A model generated the notes under the pieces. The model did not search any database, had not been told where the DNA came from, and worked only from the letters and a program-made list of their open reading frames with translations. From Bacteroidales bacterium (GTDB lineage: Bacteria > Bacteroidota > Bacteroidia > Bacteroidales > Bacteroidaceae): 25,561 bases of DNA. Location of the stretch: contig SFFY01000032.1 of NCBI GenBank assembly GCA_004556745.1, positions 1 through 25,561 on the forward strand, given 5' to 3'. Shown here piece after piece: positions 6,926 to 15,448 of the stretch (positions are counted from its first letter, which is position 1; the number at the start of each line of letters is the position of its first letter). The position numbers were made by a program, and so were the translations under genes.

Positions 6926-9106
6926 TCAGCAGGCTGCGCCTTGCTCCACGCCTTTCATGCTCAAAGCCACGCGCCCGCGCTCTTCGTCGATTTCGAGCAC
7001 GCGCACATTCACCTGCTGGCGCAGCTTGACCACCTGCGCGGGGTCTTTGACGTAGCGGTCCGCTATTTGCGACACGTGTACCAAGCCTTTCACTTTGATG
7101 CCAAGGTCTACGAAACAACCGAAGTTGGTGATATTCGTCACAACCCCGGGCAGCACCATGCCTTCTTCGAGGTCTTCGATAGAATGCACGCTGTCGGCAA
7201 AGGCAAATTCCTTGGCCGTGCCGCGTGGGTCGCGCCCGGGCTTGTCCAGTTCCGCCATAATGTCGTTGAGCGTGGGCAAACCCACATCGGCAGAGCAATA
7301 TCGCTGCAAGTCTACCTTGCCTCGTGCCTCGGCACTGCCAATGAACTGTTGCACGGTGCAGCCAGCATCCGCCGCCATGGCAGATACGAGCTTGTATCGC
7401 TCGGGATGCACGGCCGTATTGTCGAGCGGGTTGTCGCCGCCCGCTATGCGCAAGAAACCAGCACACTGCTCAAAGGCTTTCTGCCCGAGGCGCGGCACAT
7501 CGAGCAACTGGCGACGATTGGCAAACGCGCCGTGCTGCGTGCGGTAGTCCACAATATTTTTTGCCAAAACCGGGCCAAGCCCCGCCACGTAGGTAAGCAG
7601 ATGCGTGCCGGCGGTGTTGAGGTTCACGCCGACGGTATTCACGCAAAGCTCCACGGTACGGTCAAGCGTCTTTTTAAGCGCACCCTGATCCACGTCGTGC
7701 TGATACTGCCCCACTCCAATAGCCTTCGGGTCGATTTTCACGAGCTCCGCCAAAGGGTCTGCCAAGCGGCGGCCGATAGACACCGCGCCGCGCACCGTGA
7801 CATCGTAGTCAGGAAATTCCTCCCGCGCCGTCTTCGAAGCGGAATAGACCGATGCGCCGTCCTCGCTCACGAGGAACACGGCCACATCTTTCAAATGCAG
7901 GTCGCGCACCAGTTCCTCGGTCTCACGCCCCGCCGTGCCATTGCCAATGGCAATGGCCTCAATTTTATATTGCTCGCAAAGCGTACGCACCTTAATCGAG
8001 GAACGGGCATACTCGCCGCGTGGCGGGTGGGGATAGATAGTTTCGTTGTGGAGCAGCATGCCGTGGCTGTCGAGGCACACCACTTTGCAGCCCGTGCGGT
8101 AGCCGGGGTCGATGCCCATAATGCGCTTTTCGCCGAGCGGGGCAGCGAGCAGGAGCTGGCGCAAGTTTTCGGCAAACACGCGGATAGCCTCTTCGTCGGC
8201 CTTCTGCTTGCCCAAGGCGGCAAACTCCGTTTCAATCGAGGGGCGAAGCAGACGCTTGTAGGCATCAGCCACTGTCATGCCCACCTGTTCGGCGGCAGCA
8301 GAACCGGGATGCACGAAACGGCGCTCCACACGCGAGCGACAGTCATCGTCGTCGGCAGGGAGAATACTTACTTTAAGGAAACCCTCCGCCTCGCCGCGCA
8401 GCATGGCAAGCATACGGTGGGACGAGCAACGGCGCAGCGGTTCCTGCCAATCGAAATAGTCGCGGAATTTCGCGCCCTCTTCTTCTTTGCCTTTAACTAC
8501 TTTGGAGCGCACTACGGCCGTAAGCTGATAAGAGCGGCGCACCGACTGACGCGCCTGCTCGTCCTCGTTGACGTGCTCGGCAATGATGTCGCGCGCGCCG
8601 CTAAGCGCAGCCTCCACATCGGGAACCTCGTCATTGATAAATTGCCGCGCCGTTCGCTCGGGATTATCATACGGACGTTTGAGAAGGCTGTCCGCCAAAG
8701 ACTGCAAACCCTTCTTTCTGGCTGCCTCGGCGCGGGTTTTGCGTTTAGGTTTGTAGGGCAGATAGAGGTCTTCAAGCAAGTCTGCGTCCCAACAGCCGGC
8801 GATGCGCTGGCGCAGTTCAGGCGTGAGTTTTCCCTGCTCTTCAATCGTGTTGAGAATATATTCCCGGCGGTGCACTAATTCTTCAAGTTTCTCGCAACTG
8901 TCGTTGATTTCGGCAATCTGCACTTCGTTCAGTCCGCCCGTAGTCTCTTTGCGGTAACGGCTGATAAAGGGAATGGTGGCACCGCCTTTGAGCAGGTTCA
9001 CCGTACCTGCCACCTGCCGCTCGCGCAAACCCAACTTCTTGGCAATAAGGCCGACTATCATCTCATCGGTTGCGGCGGCGGTGATATTTTCATTCGTGTT
9101 TTCCAT
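6926..9106 (-). CDS. tex: Tex family RNA-binding transcription accessory protein
   Basis: This 726-residue protein has the full Tex/Spt6-like layout: an N-terminal helical region with LKGGATIPFISRYRKE (39-54), a YqgF/RNase H-like domain starting at MGIDPGYRTG (330-339), helix-hairpin-helix segments around 495-560 (AGLGPVLAKNIVDYR at 508-522), and a C-terminal S1 domain at 650-718 (GVVTNITNFGCFVDLGIKVKGLVHVSQ). Tex binds nucleic acid through the S1 domain and affects transcription in several bacteria; its exact role in Bacteroidetes is not known. It lies between the aminotransferase gene (96-base gap with a hairpin) and the four-helix-bundle gene (21-base gap). Confidence 0.96.
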   Translation of the reverse strand: MENTNENITAAATDEMIVGLIAKKLGLRERQVAGTVNLLKGGATIPFISRYRKETTGGLNEVQIAEINDSCEKLEELVHRREYILNTIEEQGKLTPELRQRIAGCWDADLLEDLYLPYKPKRKTRAEAARKKGLQSLADSLLKRPYDNPERTARQFINDEVPDVEAALSGARDIIAEHVNEDEQARQSVRRSYQLTAVVRSKVVKGKEEEGAKFRDYFDWQEPLRRCSSHRMLAMLRGEAEGFLKVSILPADDDDCRSRVERRFVHPGSAAAEQVGMTVADAYKRLLRPSIETEFAALGKQKADEEAIRVFAENLRQLLLAAPLGEKRIMGIDPGYRTGCKVVCLDSHGMLLHNETIYPHPPRGEYARSSIKVRTLCEQYKIEAIAIGNGTAGRETEELVRDLHLKDVAVFLVSEDGASVYSASKTAREEFPDYDVTVRGAVSIGRRLADPLAELVKIDPKAIGVGQYQHDVDQGALKKTLDRTVELCVNTVGVNLNTAGTHLLTYVAGLGPVLAKNIVDYRTQHGAFANRRQLLDVPRLGQKAFEQCAGFLRIAGGDNPLDNTAVHPERYKLVSAMAADAGCTVQQFIGSAEARGKVDLQRYCSADVGLPTLNDIMAELDKPGRDPRGTAKEFAFADSVHSIEDLEEGMVLPGVVTNITNFGCFVDLGIKVKGLVHVSQIADRYVKDPAQVVKLRQQVNVRVLEIDEERGRVALSMKGVEQGAAC

Positions 9107-9122
9107 GACAAATAAGATTCAA

Positions 9123-9167
9123 GGCAGAAATCTGCCGCACAGAAACAATTCCCTGCGCGGCAGATTT
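9123..9167. promoter_or_regulatory. Overlapping alternative hairpins between aspC and tex
   Basis: An 11-bp perfect stem (AAATCTGCCGC at 9128-9138 with 9157-9167) encloses an 18-base loop. A second, smaller palindrome, GGCAGA-AA-TCTGCC (9123-9136), shares one arm with it, so the two cannot form together. On the + strand the large stem runs into TTTTTATTTAT; on the - strand, the direction of the genes, only a short T run follows. It could be a partial terminator or an attenuator-like switch ahead of tex. Confidence 0.5.
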
Positions 9168-9202
9168 TTATTTATATACCGATTAAGGCAAAAAGATCTA
9201 CG

Positions 9203-10393
9203 TTATTTGAGCCGCGAGAGGACTTCCTTGATGCGGCGAATGGCTTCAACGATGTTCTCATCGCTTGTGGCGTAACTCATGCGGAAGCACTCGGGCGAGC
9301 CGAAAGCATCGCCGCCCACCGTTGCCACGTGCCCCTCTTCAAGCAGATACAGGGCGAGGTCGGAAGACGTGTTGATGACGTGCTTGCCGTCGGTCTTGCC
9401 AAAATAGCTACTGCATTTGGGGAAGAGGTAGAACGCGCCGTGGGGGTCGTTAACTTCGAGACCGGGGATTTGGCGCGTGAGTTCCACGATGAGGTTCTTG
9501 CGGCGCAAGAAAGCCTGGCGCATCTCTTCCACGCACTCCTGCGGGCCACTGAAAGCAGCCACGGCAGCCATCTGGCTTACGGAGCAAGGACCGCTGGTGT
9601 ACTGCCCCTGCAGTTTGTTCATTGCCTTTGCCAATGCCAAGGGGGCGGCAGAGAAACCGATGCGCCAGCCTGTCATGGCATACGCCTTCGACACGCCGTT
9701 GATCACCACCGTGCGCTCCTTCATGTCGGGCAGGGCGGCGATGGAAGCGTGCGCACCAACGTAGTTGATGTGCTCATAGATCTCGTCGCTGATTACCGTG
9801 ACCTGCTCGTGGCGGCGGAGCACCTCGGCGAGGGCTGCCAGTTCGGCCGCGCTATAAACGCTGCCCGTGGGATTGCTGGGCGAGCAGAGAATAAGGGCGC
9901 GGGTGCGCTCGGTGATGGCCGCCTCGAGTTGGGCGGGCGTTATCTTGAAATCTTGCTCAATCGTGGCTTCCACGAACACGGGCTTGGCACCTGCGAGCAG
10001 CACCATTTGCGGGTAGCTCACCCAATAGGGCGCGGGGATAATCACTTCGTCGCCCTCGGAAGCCAGTGCCATGACGGCGTTGCACACAGCCTGCTTCGCG
10101 CCGTTCGACACGGTGATTTGCGCGGCATCGTATGCCAAGCCGTTTTCGCGGAGCAACTTTTGGCAAATGGCTTCGCGGATAGCGGCATAGCCGGGCACGG
10201 GAGAATAGCGCGAGAAGTTCTCGTCGATGGCTTTGTGCGCTGCCTCCTTGATATGGTGGGGCGTGTTGAAGTCGGGCTCACCGACGGAAAGGTTTATCAC
10301 GTCCACGCCCTGGGCTTTAAGTTCTGCGCTCTTTTGCGACATGGCCAAAGTGGCCGACGGCGCAAGGCGGTTTACGGTTGCAGAAAGTTCCAT
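9203..10393 (-). CDS. Class I/II pyridoxal-phosphate aminotransferase, aspartate-type
   Basis: This 396-residue protein is a fold-type I aminotransferase of the AspC/AAT-Ib kind. It shows INLSVGEPDFNTP (33-45), SNGAKQA (96-102), NPTGSVY (174-180, Asn that contacts PLP), ISDEIYEH (201-208, Asp203 and Tyr206), the Schiff-base lysine in VSKAYAMTGWRIGF (K236) and the substrate-carboxylate Arg in CFRMSYA (R371). It should exchange amino groups between aspartate or a similar amino acid and 2-oxoglutarate; exact specificity cannot be read from sequence. It starts 15 bases below the Bax-inhibitor-like gene, probably the same transcript. Confidence 0.93.
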   Translation of the reverse strand: MELSATVNRLAPSATLAMSQKSAELKAQGVDVINLSVGEPDFNTPHHIKEAAHKAIDENFSRYSPVPGYAAIREAICQKLLRENGLAYDAAQITVSNGAKQAVCNAVMALASEGDEVIIPAPYWVSYPQMVLLAGAKPVFVEATIEQDFKITPAQLEAAITERTRALILCSPSNPTGSVYSAAELAALAEVLRRHEQVTVISDEIYEHINYVGAHASIAALPDMKERTVVINGVSKAYAMTGWRIGFSAAPLALAKAMNKLQGQYTSGPCSVSQMAAVAAFSGPQECVEEMRQAFLRRKNLIVELTRQIPGLEVNDPHGAFYLFPKCSSYFGKTDGKHVINTSSDLALYLLEEGHVATVGGDAFGSPECFRMSYATSDENIVEAIRRIKEVLSRLK

Positions 10394-10408
10394 TATTTTT
10401 CTAATTTA

Positions 10409-11119
10409 TTATTTGCGGCTTTCGCCAAAAAATCTCAGCAAATAGAGGAAAAGGTTAATGAAGTCAAGGTAGAGCGAGAGGCTGCCGAGGAGGGCAATTT
10501 TCTCTGCGCCTTCCTTGTCGCCATGCTCTTGGAGCATCTGCTTGATGGACTGCGTGTCGTAGGCAGTAAGTCCCACGAAGATGACCACGCCGGCGTAATT
10601 GAGGATAAGTGCCAAGCCCTCTGCTTTCATGAAGATGTTGACCACCGTGGCAATAATCAGCCCGATGAGAAGCATGAATAAGATGCGTCCCATGGTCGAG
10701 AGGTCGCGCTTCGTGACAAAGCCGAAGAGGCTCATCGCGCCGAAGGTGCCGGCAGTAATCAGGAAGGTTGTGGCAATGGACTGCTCGGTGTAGGCGAGTA
10801 AGATGAAGGAGAAGAACACGCCGTTCATGATAGAATATATCACGAACATCAGACTCGCCGTGACAAACGAAAGGCTCATAATCCTTGAGCTGAGCACGAA
10901 CACGAGCACGAGTTCGCCGATGAACAAGCCCCAGAAGGCAATTTGGTTAGAGACAATGGCATAAAGGATTGCGGGAGTGCTGGCCACGTAGTACGCCGTC
11001 ATGCCCGTAACGACAAGAGCAAGCGTCATCCACAGATAGACCTTAGACATAAGGGCGGGGAAAGCCAATGCGCTGTTTTGCGCACGCTCTTCTACTTGGT
11101 TGTAAAAGTTGTTTTCCAT
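10409..11119 (-). CDS. Bax inhibitor-1/YccA family membrane protein
   Basis: This protein of about 236 residues has seven hydrophobic segments and the family's signatures near the end: VGLTAYDTQSIKQM and LYLDFINLFLYLLRFFG. It belongs to the TMBIM/YccA group in the inner membrane; E. coli YccA interacts with FtsH, while related proteins act as calcium-leak channels. I start it at the ATG at 11119 (MENNFYNQ). The frame stays open to 11161, but that extra stretch lies in the octamer repeat tract and does not look like protein. It is followed by the aminotransferase after 15 bases. Confidence 0.92.
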   Translation of the reverse strand: MENNFYNQVEERAQNSALAFPALMSKVYLWMTLALVVTGMTAYYVASTPAILYAIVSNQIAFWGLFIGELVLVFVLSSRIMSLSFVTASLMFVIYSIMNGVFFSFILLAYTEQSIATTFLITAGTFGAMSLFGFVTKRDLSTMGRILFMLLIGLIIATVVNIFMKAEGLALILNYAGVVIFVGLTAYDTQSIKQMLQEHGDKEGAEKIALLGSLSLYLDFINLFLYLLRFFGESRK

Positions 11120-11144
11120 TGTTTTGATATTATGTTGGATTATT

Positions 11145-11202
11145 AGTAAACGAGTAGACAAGTAAACGAGTAGACAAGTTTACAAGTATACGAGTAAATG
11201 AG
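11145..11202. repeat. Octamer repeat tract (ACRAGTNN), copy 1
   Basis: About seven tandem, slightly varied octamers (for example ACGAGTAG, ACAAGTAA, ACGAGTAG, ACAAGTTT, ACAAGTAT, ACGAGTAA) lie between ribBA and the Bax-inhibitor-like gene. Related tracts occur at 12449-12484, 12525-12559 (inverted) and 17986-18022, always between genes. Confidence 0.85.
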
Positions 11203-11206
11203 AAAA

Positions 11207-12415
11207 TTATAAGTGCAAATTATGCCCCATGCGCTTCTTCTTGGTTTCGAGATAGCGGCGGTCGTAAGGGTTGGGGGTGATTTCAATGGGAATGTTCTCG
11301 GTGATTTCAAGACCGTAGGCTTCCAGTCCCACGCGCTTGACGGGATTGTTTGTGATGAGCTTCATCTTGTGCACGCCGAGCAGACCGAGGATTTGCGCCC
11401 CCACGCCGTAGTCGCGCTCGTCGGGGTCGTAGCCGAGGTGCACGTTGGCATCTACCGTGTCGTAGCCTTGCTCCTGCAACTTATAGGCGGCAATCTTCGC
11501 CATCAGCCCGATGCCGCGCCCCTCTTGGTTGAGGTAGAGGATCACGCCCTTGCCGGCTTCATCGACCATCTTCATGGCGCGGTGCAGCTGCTCGCCGCAG
11601 TCGCAACGCTTGGAACCGAAGATATCGCCGGTCATGCAGGAGGAATGCACGCGCACGGGGATTGCCTCGTCTTCTTCCCATTCGCCCTTAATCAGGGCAA
11701 TGTGTTCGAGGCGGTTGTTCTTCTGGCGGAAGGGGATAAGGCGGAAATGGCCGTACTCTGTGGGCATGTCCACCTCCTCGCCTTTCTCTACTAGGCACTC
11801 GTTTTTGAGGCGGTAAGCGATGAGGTCTTTAATCGTGATGATGTTAAGTTCCTCGCGCTTGGCAAATTCCTGCAGCTGCGGCATACGCGCCATGGTGCCG
11901 TCGTCGTTGAGAATTTCGATGAGGCAGGCGGCAGGCGTGAGCCCTGCGAGGCGGGCGAGGTCAATGGCGGCTTCTGTGTGGCCGGCGCGTGCCAGCACAC
12001 CCCTATCCTGCGCGTAGAGCGGATTGATGTGGCCGGGGCGGCCGAAATCCTCGGGCTTGCGGGCAGGGTCGGCAAGGGCGCGGATTGTGGCGGCGCGGTC
12101 GTGGCAGCTTACGCCCGTGGTGCAGCCTTCGAGCAGGTCGACGGTGACGGTAAAGGGCGTGCCGAGCATACTGGTATTGGTTTGCACCTGATGCTCCAGT
12201 TCGAGCTGGCGGCAACGCTCGTTGGTGATGGGTGCGCAAAGCACGCCGCGCCCACAGCGCAGCATGAAGTTGACAGCCTCCGGGGTGGCGAGTTCAGCGG
12301 CCATGATGAGGTCGCCCTCGTTTTCGCGGTCTTCATCATCAACCACGATGACGAATTTGCCGGCTTTGAAATCTTCTATTGCCTCATCGATAGAGGCGAG
12401 ACGGAATTGTTCCAT
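11207..12415 (-). CDS. ribBA: Bifunctional DHBP synthase / GTP cyclohydrolase II
   Basis: This 402-residue cytoplasmic enzyme makes both precursors of riboflavin. The N-terminal half (about 1-202) is 3,4-dihydroxy-2-butanone-4-phosphate synthase, converting ribulose 5-phosphate; VVDDEDRENEGDL (24-36) and AGHTEAAIDL (144-153) are its active-site blocks. The C-terminal half (about 205-402) is GTP cyclohydrolase II; HSSCMTGDIFGSKRCDC (257-273) supplies the zinc ligands Cys260, Cys271 and Cys273, and YLNQEGRGIGL (294-304) and ITNNPVKRVGL (354-364) form the GTP site. Both domains look intact. The gene lies downstream of the LptF/G permease, across a 157-base gap holding two inverted octamer tracts. 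Confidence 0.97.
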   Translation of the reverse strand: MEQFRLASIDEAIEDFKAGKFVIVVDDEDRENEGDLIMAAELATPEAVNFMLRCGRGVLCAPITNERCRQLELEHQVQTNTSMLGTPFTVTVDLLEGCTTGVSCHDRAATIRALADPARKPEDFGRPGHINPLYAQDRGVLARAGHTEAAIDLARLAGLTPAACLIEILNDDGTMARMPQLQEFAKREELNIITIKDLIAYRLKNECLVEKGEEVDMPTEYGHFRLIPFRQKNNRLEHIALIKGEWEEDEAIPVRVHSSCMTGDIFGSKRCDCGEQLHRAMKMVDEAGKGVILYLNQEGRGIGLMAKIAAYKLQEQGYDTVDANVHLGYDPDERDYGVGAQILGLLGVHKMKLITNNPVKRVGLEAYGLEITENIPIEITPNPYDRRYLETKKKRMGHNLHL

Positions 12416-12448
12416 ATTTATATAATAATGTATGTACTTTGATTTATT

Positions 12449-12559
12449 AGTAGACGAGTTTACGAGTAAACGAGTAGACGAGACAGAGATGGCTTGCTAA
12501 TTATATTTTACATGAGAAACTTATCTTGTTTACTTGTTAACTCGTTTACTCGTTTACTA
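12449..12559. repeat. Inverted pair of octamer tracts between lptF/G and ribBA
   Basis: The tract at 12449-12484 (ACGAGTNN units) and the tract at 12525-12559, which is the same repeat on the opposite strand, form an imperfect inverted repeat with arms of roughly 34 bp and a 40-base spacer. In RNA this could fold into a long stem between the permease stop and the ribBA start. No U run follows, so a terminator role is uncertain. Confidence 0.75.
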
Positions 12560-12572
12560 AAATCTTTATATT

Positions 12573-14783
12573 TCAACGCATAGGCGGTGGCACGGGCTTT
12601 ATGATTGGCCGGCCTCTCCGGGGCACGGCCTTTTGTTCCGTGACAATGGTGTCGCGACCACCCGGCTGCAGCTGGGACTCCGCCGTATCTTCGGGCACAG
12701 ATAGTTCGGGATAATAATAACTGGCACTTGCCGACCGCTCGCGCACTAATATGTAAATGGCCGCCGCAACAGTTATCAAAGCAAAGGCAATGAGCACGAT
12801 GCGCCGCGCCTTGCGGCCGAGGTGAAGGTGAAGCCTGTTGCGCCTCTTGTTGTCGTCGGCAGATGTTTCCTCTGCCTCCCCGGCTGTGGCATTGCCTGAA
12901 ATGAGACCTTGCAGGCGGTCGCACACCTTTACCACCGTCTGCAGGTCGCGCTGCAAGCGCAGGCGGAAACGCCAGATGCGCAGGTAGAGTACCAAACCGA
13001 GCGGCAGCAAAATGCCCGCCACTATGTTGAGTGTGCCATTGCGGAAAGGCGAGGTATGGGCGTGCTCGAAGATAATGGGCAGGCGGTTAAGTTGCTGCAA
13101 CTCTTTGTAGGACTTGCTGTTGGAAAGGTCTTCGACAATCTCTTCCATTTCGGCGCAAATGGCCGCCACGCGCTCGTCGGGACGCGAACGGAAGAAAATG
13201 TCGATATAATTGGGCGCGAGGAGCAGTTTGTTCTCCTGCATATAGGCTTGGCACTCTGCTTTCAGTTTTTCAAGCCGCTCGGGCAAAAGGTCGTAGTGCG
13301 GGTCTTCGATGATGACCTCCTTGCGGAAAATGTGACGCGAGGAGCGCAGCCCGAGGAGTTTCACGAAGAAAGATTTATATAATTCAGAATTAAATACAAC
13401 AGAGTCCTTGTTGGCCTTATAGGTGAAGAACGCGCCGAAAGGCACGAGGGCGACGGTGCTGACCCACATGCCGTAGACCATATTCCATTCGCCGTCGCGC
13501 GCCATCTTCATGCCCGAGGTGTTGATGATGTAATAAATGATAAAGATTGCGACAGAGATGACCGTCGGCAAGCCCAAACCGCCTTTGCGTATGATCGCGC
13601 CGAGCGGTGCGCCCACAAAGAAGAAGATGAGGCAGGCGAGCGAAAGCGCCATTTTCTGATGCCATTCTATCCAGTGGCGGCGGATGTCTTTCTCACCATT
13701 AGCCAGCACTTGGCTTTTCCATTCAATGTCGGCGCGGAAGGACACCACGTTGTTTTGCGCCATACGCATCACTTGCTGCCTTTTCGCATCGGGCAACTGG
13801 GCCGCCAATGAGTCGAAGGGCACTTGGCGTGAGGCGTGGCTTATCGTTTCGAGTTTCTTAGCGTCTACCTCAGGCCTTTTATAATATTGCATGCAGGCCA
13901 TTTTATAATGCTCCCTGCCGAGGCTGTCCAGTTCGTGGGAAATAGAGTCCACGCTGTGCTCAATCTGCACCATATTCTTGGCAGAGGGCATACCCGACAG
14001 CAAATCCTTGTCGAGCATATTGAAATTGCTGTCGAAGTCAATCAGCAGTTCCTTGTGCTGGAACGTTTCGCGGTCGTAAGGCGAATTGGCACCGCGCGTC
14101 GGCGCAGCCCCGCCCGATTGCAGGTTTTGGAATTGCTCGCCGCTCCAAAGCGAGAGCTTGAGGTGCAGCTTGTCGCGCGTCATCTCCATGCGCCCTGAAT
14201 CGGCCAGCACAATTTGCGCCTTCTCGAAACCTTGGTCGGTTTTGTAGATAATCACGCCGTAGAGCATGCCCGTTTCGGCATTCTTCTCTTCAACGTAAAG
14301 ATTCACGTTGGTCACGCCGCTGTAAAAAGTACCCTCGGGAATTTCCACGGCGGGCGACTGCTGCTTCATACTGATGAGCAACGTGCGCAGGTTGATCTGC
14401 GCCTTGGGAGAAAAGTTGTTTTGGAAATAAAACGCCACGCCGGTCATCAGCACCGCGAATAGCATAATGGGGCGCATGATGCGCAGCAGAGGCACGCCCG
14501 CGGCCTTCATGGCCAGCAGTTCGAGGCTTTCGCCCATATTGCCAAACGTAATCAGCGAAGAAAGGAGAATGGCCAGCGGCAAGGCCTGCGGCACGAGCGT
14601 CTGCCCCATGTACCAGAAGAACTGCGCCAAGATTTCAAAAGACAAGCCCTTGCCAATCAGTTCGTCCACATAGCGCCACGTGAACTGCATCATAAAGACG
14701 AAGAGGCAGATAAAGAATGCGCCGAAAAAGACAAGCAGGAACTTTTTCAGAATAAAGCTATCTAACTTCTTTATGATGGTCAT
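12573..14783 (-). CDS. LptF/LptG (YjgP/YjgQ) family permease with C-terminal extension
   Basis: This 736-residue inner-membrane protein resembles the permease half of the LPS exporter (LptB2FG). Membrane segments are visible near residues 11-33, 53-78 and 98-118. A long periplasmic beta-jellyroll-like region follows (about 120-380), then segments from about 382 to 465 (LACLIFFFVGAPLGAIIRKGGLG is the most typical). Canonical LptF/G subunits are about 360 residues, so nearly 270 residues are added, with two more predicted membrane helices (about 573-595 and 650-672) and a soluble insert between them; the tail (about 690-736) is proline- and arginine-rich. Its partner and ATPase are not in the window. 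The start is about 50 bases below a -7 box. Confidence 0.88.
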   Translation of the reverse strand: MTIIKKLDSFILKKFLLVFFGAFFICLFVFMMQFTWRYVDELIGKGLSFEILAQFFWYMGQTLVPQALPLAILLSSLITFGNMGESLELLAMKAAGVPLLRIMRPIMLFAVLMTGVAFYFQNNFSPKAQINLRTLLISMKQQSPAVEIPEGTFYSGVTNVNLYVEEKNAETGMLYGVIIYKTDQGFEKAQIVLADSGRMEMTRDKLHLKLSLWSGEQFQNLQSGGAAPTRGANSPYDRETFQHKELLIDFDSNFNMLDKDLLSGMPSAKNMVQIEHSVDSISHELDSLGREHYKMACMQYYKRPEVDAKKLETISHASRQVPFDSLAAQLPDAKRQQVMRMAQNNVVSFRADIEWKSQVLANGEKDIRRHWIEWHQKMALSLACLIFFFVGAPLGAIIRKGGLGLPTVISVAIFIIYYIINTSGMKMARDGEWNMVYGMWVSTVALVPFGAFFTYKANKDSVVFNSELYKSFFVKLLGLRSSRHIFRKEVIIEDPHYDLLPERLEKLKAECQAYMQENKLLLAPNYIDIFFRSRPDERVAAICAEMEEIVEDLSNSKSYKELQQLNRLPIIFEHAHTSPFRNGTLNIVAGILLPLGLVLYLRIWRFRLRLQRDLQTVVKVCDRLQGLISGNATAGEAEETSADDNKRRNRLHLHLGRKARRIVLIAFALITVAAAIYILVRERSASASYYYPELSVPEDTAESQLQPGGRDTIVTEQKAVPRRGRPIIKPVPPPMR

Positions 14784-14842
14784 TGGCCGTGAGAGAGATT
14801 ATCTGGATAAGCCGCACAAAACTGTGGCGACACGAAACACTG

Positions 14843-14850
14843 CAAAATTA
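14843..14850 (-). promoter_or_regulatory. -7 promoter box for the LptF/G permease
   Basis: On the - strand this reads TAATTTTG, a match to TAnnTTTG, predicting a start near 14836 and a leader of about 50 bases. The motif TCCTATAAG (14867-14875), shared with other spacers here, lies about where the -33 contact should be. Confidence 0.45.
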
Positions 14851-14989
14851 CAACTTTTTCGCCTTATCCTATAAGCAAAGCGGAAAATATTGCGGCGGGC
14901 GGGGGCGGTTTGAATATTTGTTTGGAAAATTCGTCCATAGCTTGTCAATTCATTTCTACGAATTAAACTATTCGCAACACTTTTTGATA

Positions 14990-15021
14990 TTTGCGCCAAC
15001 GGGGATAAATGATTAAATTTG
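14990..15021 (+). promoter_or_regulatory. Orphan promoter ahead of a terminator
   Basis: TTTG (14990-14993), 20 bases, then TAAATTTG (15014-15021) is one of the best consensus matches in the window. The predicted start, about 15025-15029, falls at the first base of a strong terminator-like hairpin, with no coding region in between. Confidence 0.55.
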
Positions 15022-15027
15022 CCTTGC

Positions 15028-15069
15028 AAGCAGGAAGAGCGCGGCACACCGCCCTTCCTGCTTTTGTTT
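15028..15069 (+). terminator. Strong rho-independent terminator
   Basis: AAGCAGGAAG (15028-15037) pairs with 15054-15063, and an inner GCGG/CCGC stem (15041-15052) stacks inside it. The hairpin runs straight into TTTTGTTTT. It is on the + strand, where no upstream gene exists, so it serves either the orphan promoter just before it or an unseen RNA. Confidence 0.7.
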
Positions 15070-15083
15070 TACCCGCAACTATC

Positions 15084-15146
15084 AGCAAGAACGTAAAAAT
15101 TTTAAGCAAGAGCGTAAAAATTATCTCCGTGATCGTAAATATTATC
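15084..15146. repeat. Three tandem 21-bp repeats
   Basis: Units at 15084-15104, 15105-15125 and 15126-15146 share the core CGTAAAWATTWT. The first two are nearly identical apart from the ends; the third is more divergent at its 5' side. The spacing is exactly 21 bp. Confidence 0.7.
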
Positions 15147-15212
15147 TTATAGGATAGTTTTTGCGAGCTTATAGGATAGTTGAAACGATGTTATAAAATC
15201 GTTTTTCTTTTC
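15147..15212. repeat. Three tandem 22-bp repeats
   Basis: Units at 15147-15168, 15169-15190 and 15191-15212 all begin with TTATA. The first two share TTATAGGATAGTT exactly; the third is diverged (TTATAAAATCGTT). The block follows the 21-bp repeats without a gap. Confidence 0.65.
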
Positions 15213-15417
15213 CGCCTGAAAATTTTTCGCAAGTCCGTCAGCGTTATATTTTCCTAAACTTTCAAAATTTCCGAGAAACTGCAAGCGTAAAAATTGCAAA
15301 CAGAAAAATCACGCTCTGCGTAGAGAGTAAAAAGGCGATAACGTTTGTTTACGATTTTGATACGCGACAGAAGAAACTCCAAACATGACCATTAAGTGTG
15401 CTTTTGCGATAAGACAC

Positions 15418-15448
15418 TTGCCGACTACCAAAAAACTTCATAACTTTG
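15418..15448 (+). promoter_or_regulatory. Promoter of the 58-residue protein gene
   Basis: TTG (15418-15420), 20 bases, then TAACTTTG (15441-15448) matches the Bacteroidetes promoter pattern well. The predicted start near 15455 gives a leader of about 77 bases before the ATG at 15532. Confidence 0.65.

Noticed and set aside
6941..8878. Long + strand frame of 645 codons
   Set aside because: Antisense to tex, which has full domain order; the + frame shows no recognisable domain.
9329..10681. Long + strand frame opposite the aminotransferase
   Set aside because: Shadow that spans two - strand genes and their gap; no domain seen.
11120..11161. Upstream extension of the Bax-inhibitor-like protein
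   Set aside because: The added codons lie in the octamer repeat tract; the ATG at 11119 starts typical family sequence.
12508..12924. Small separate gene overlapping the end of the LptF/G gene
   Set aside because: It shares most of its length with the permease in another frame and has low-complexity, Arg-rich composition.
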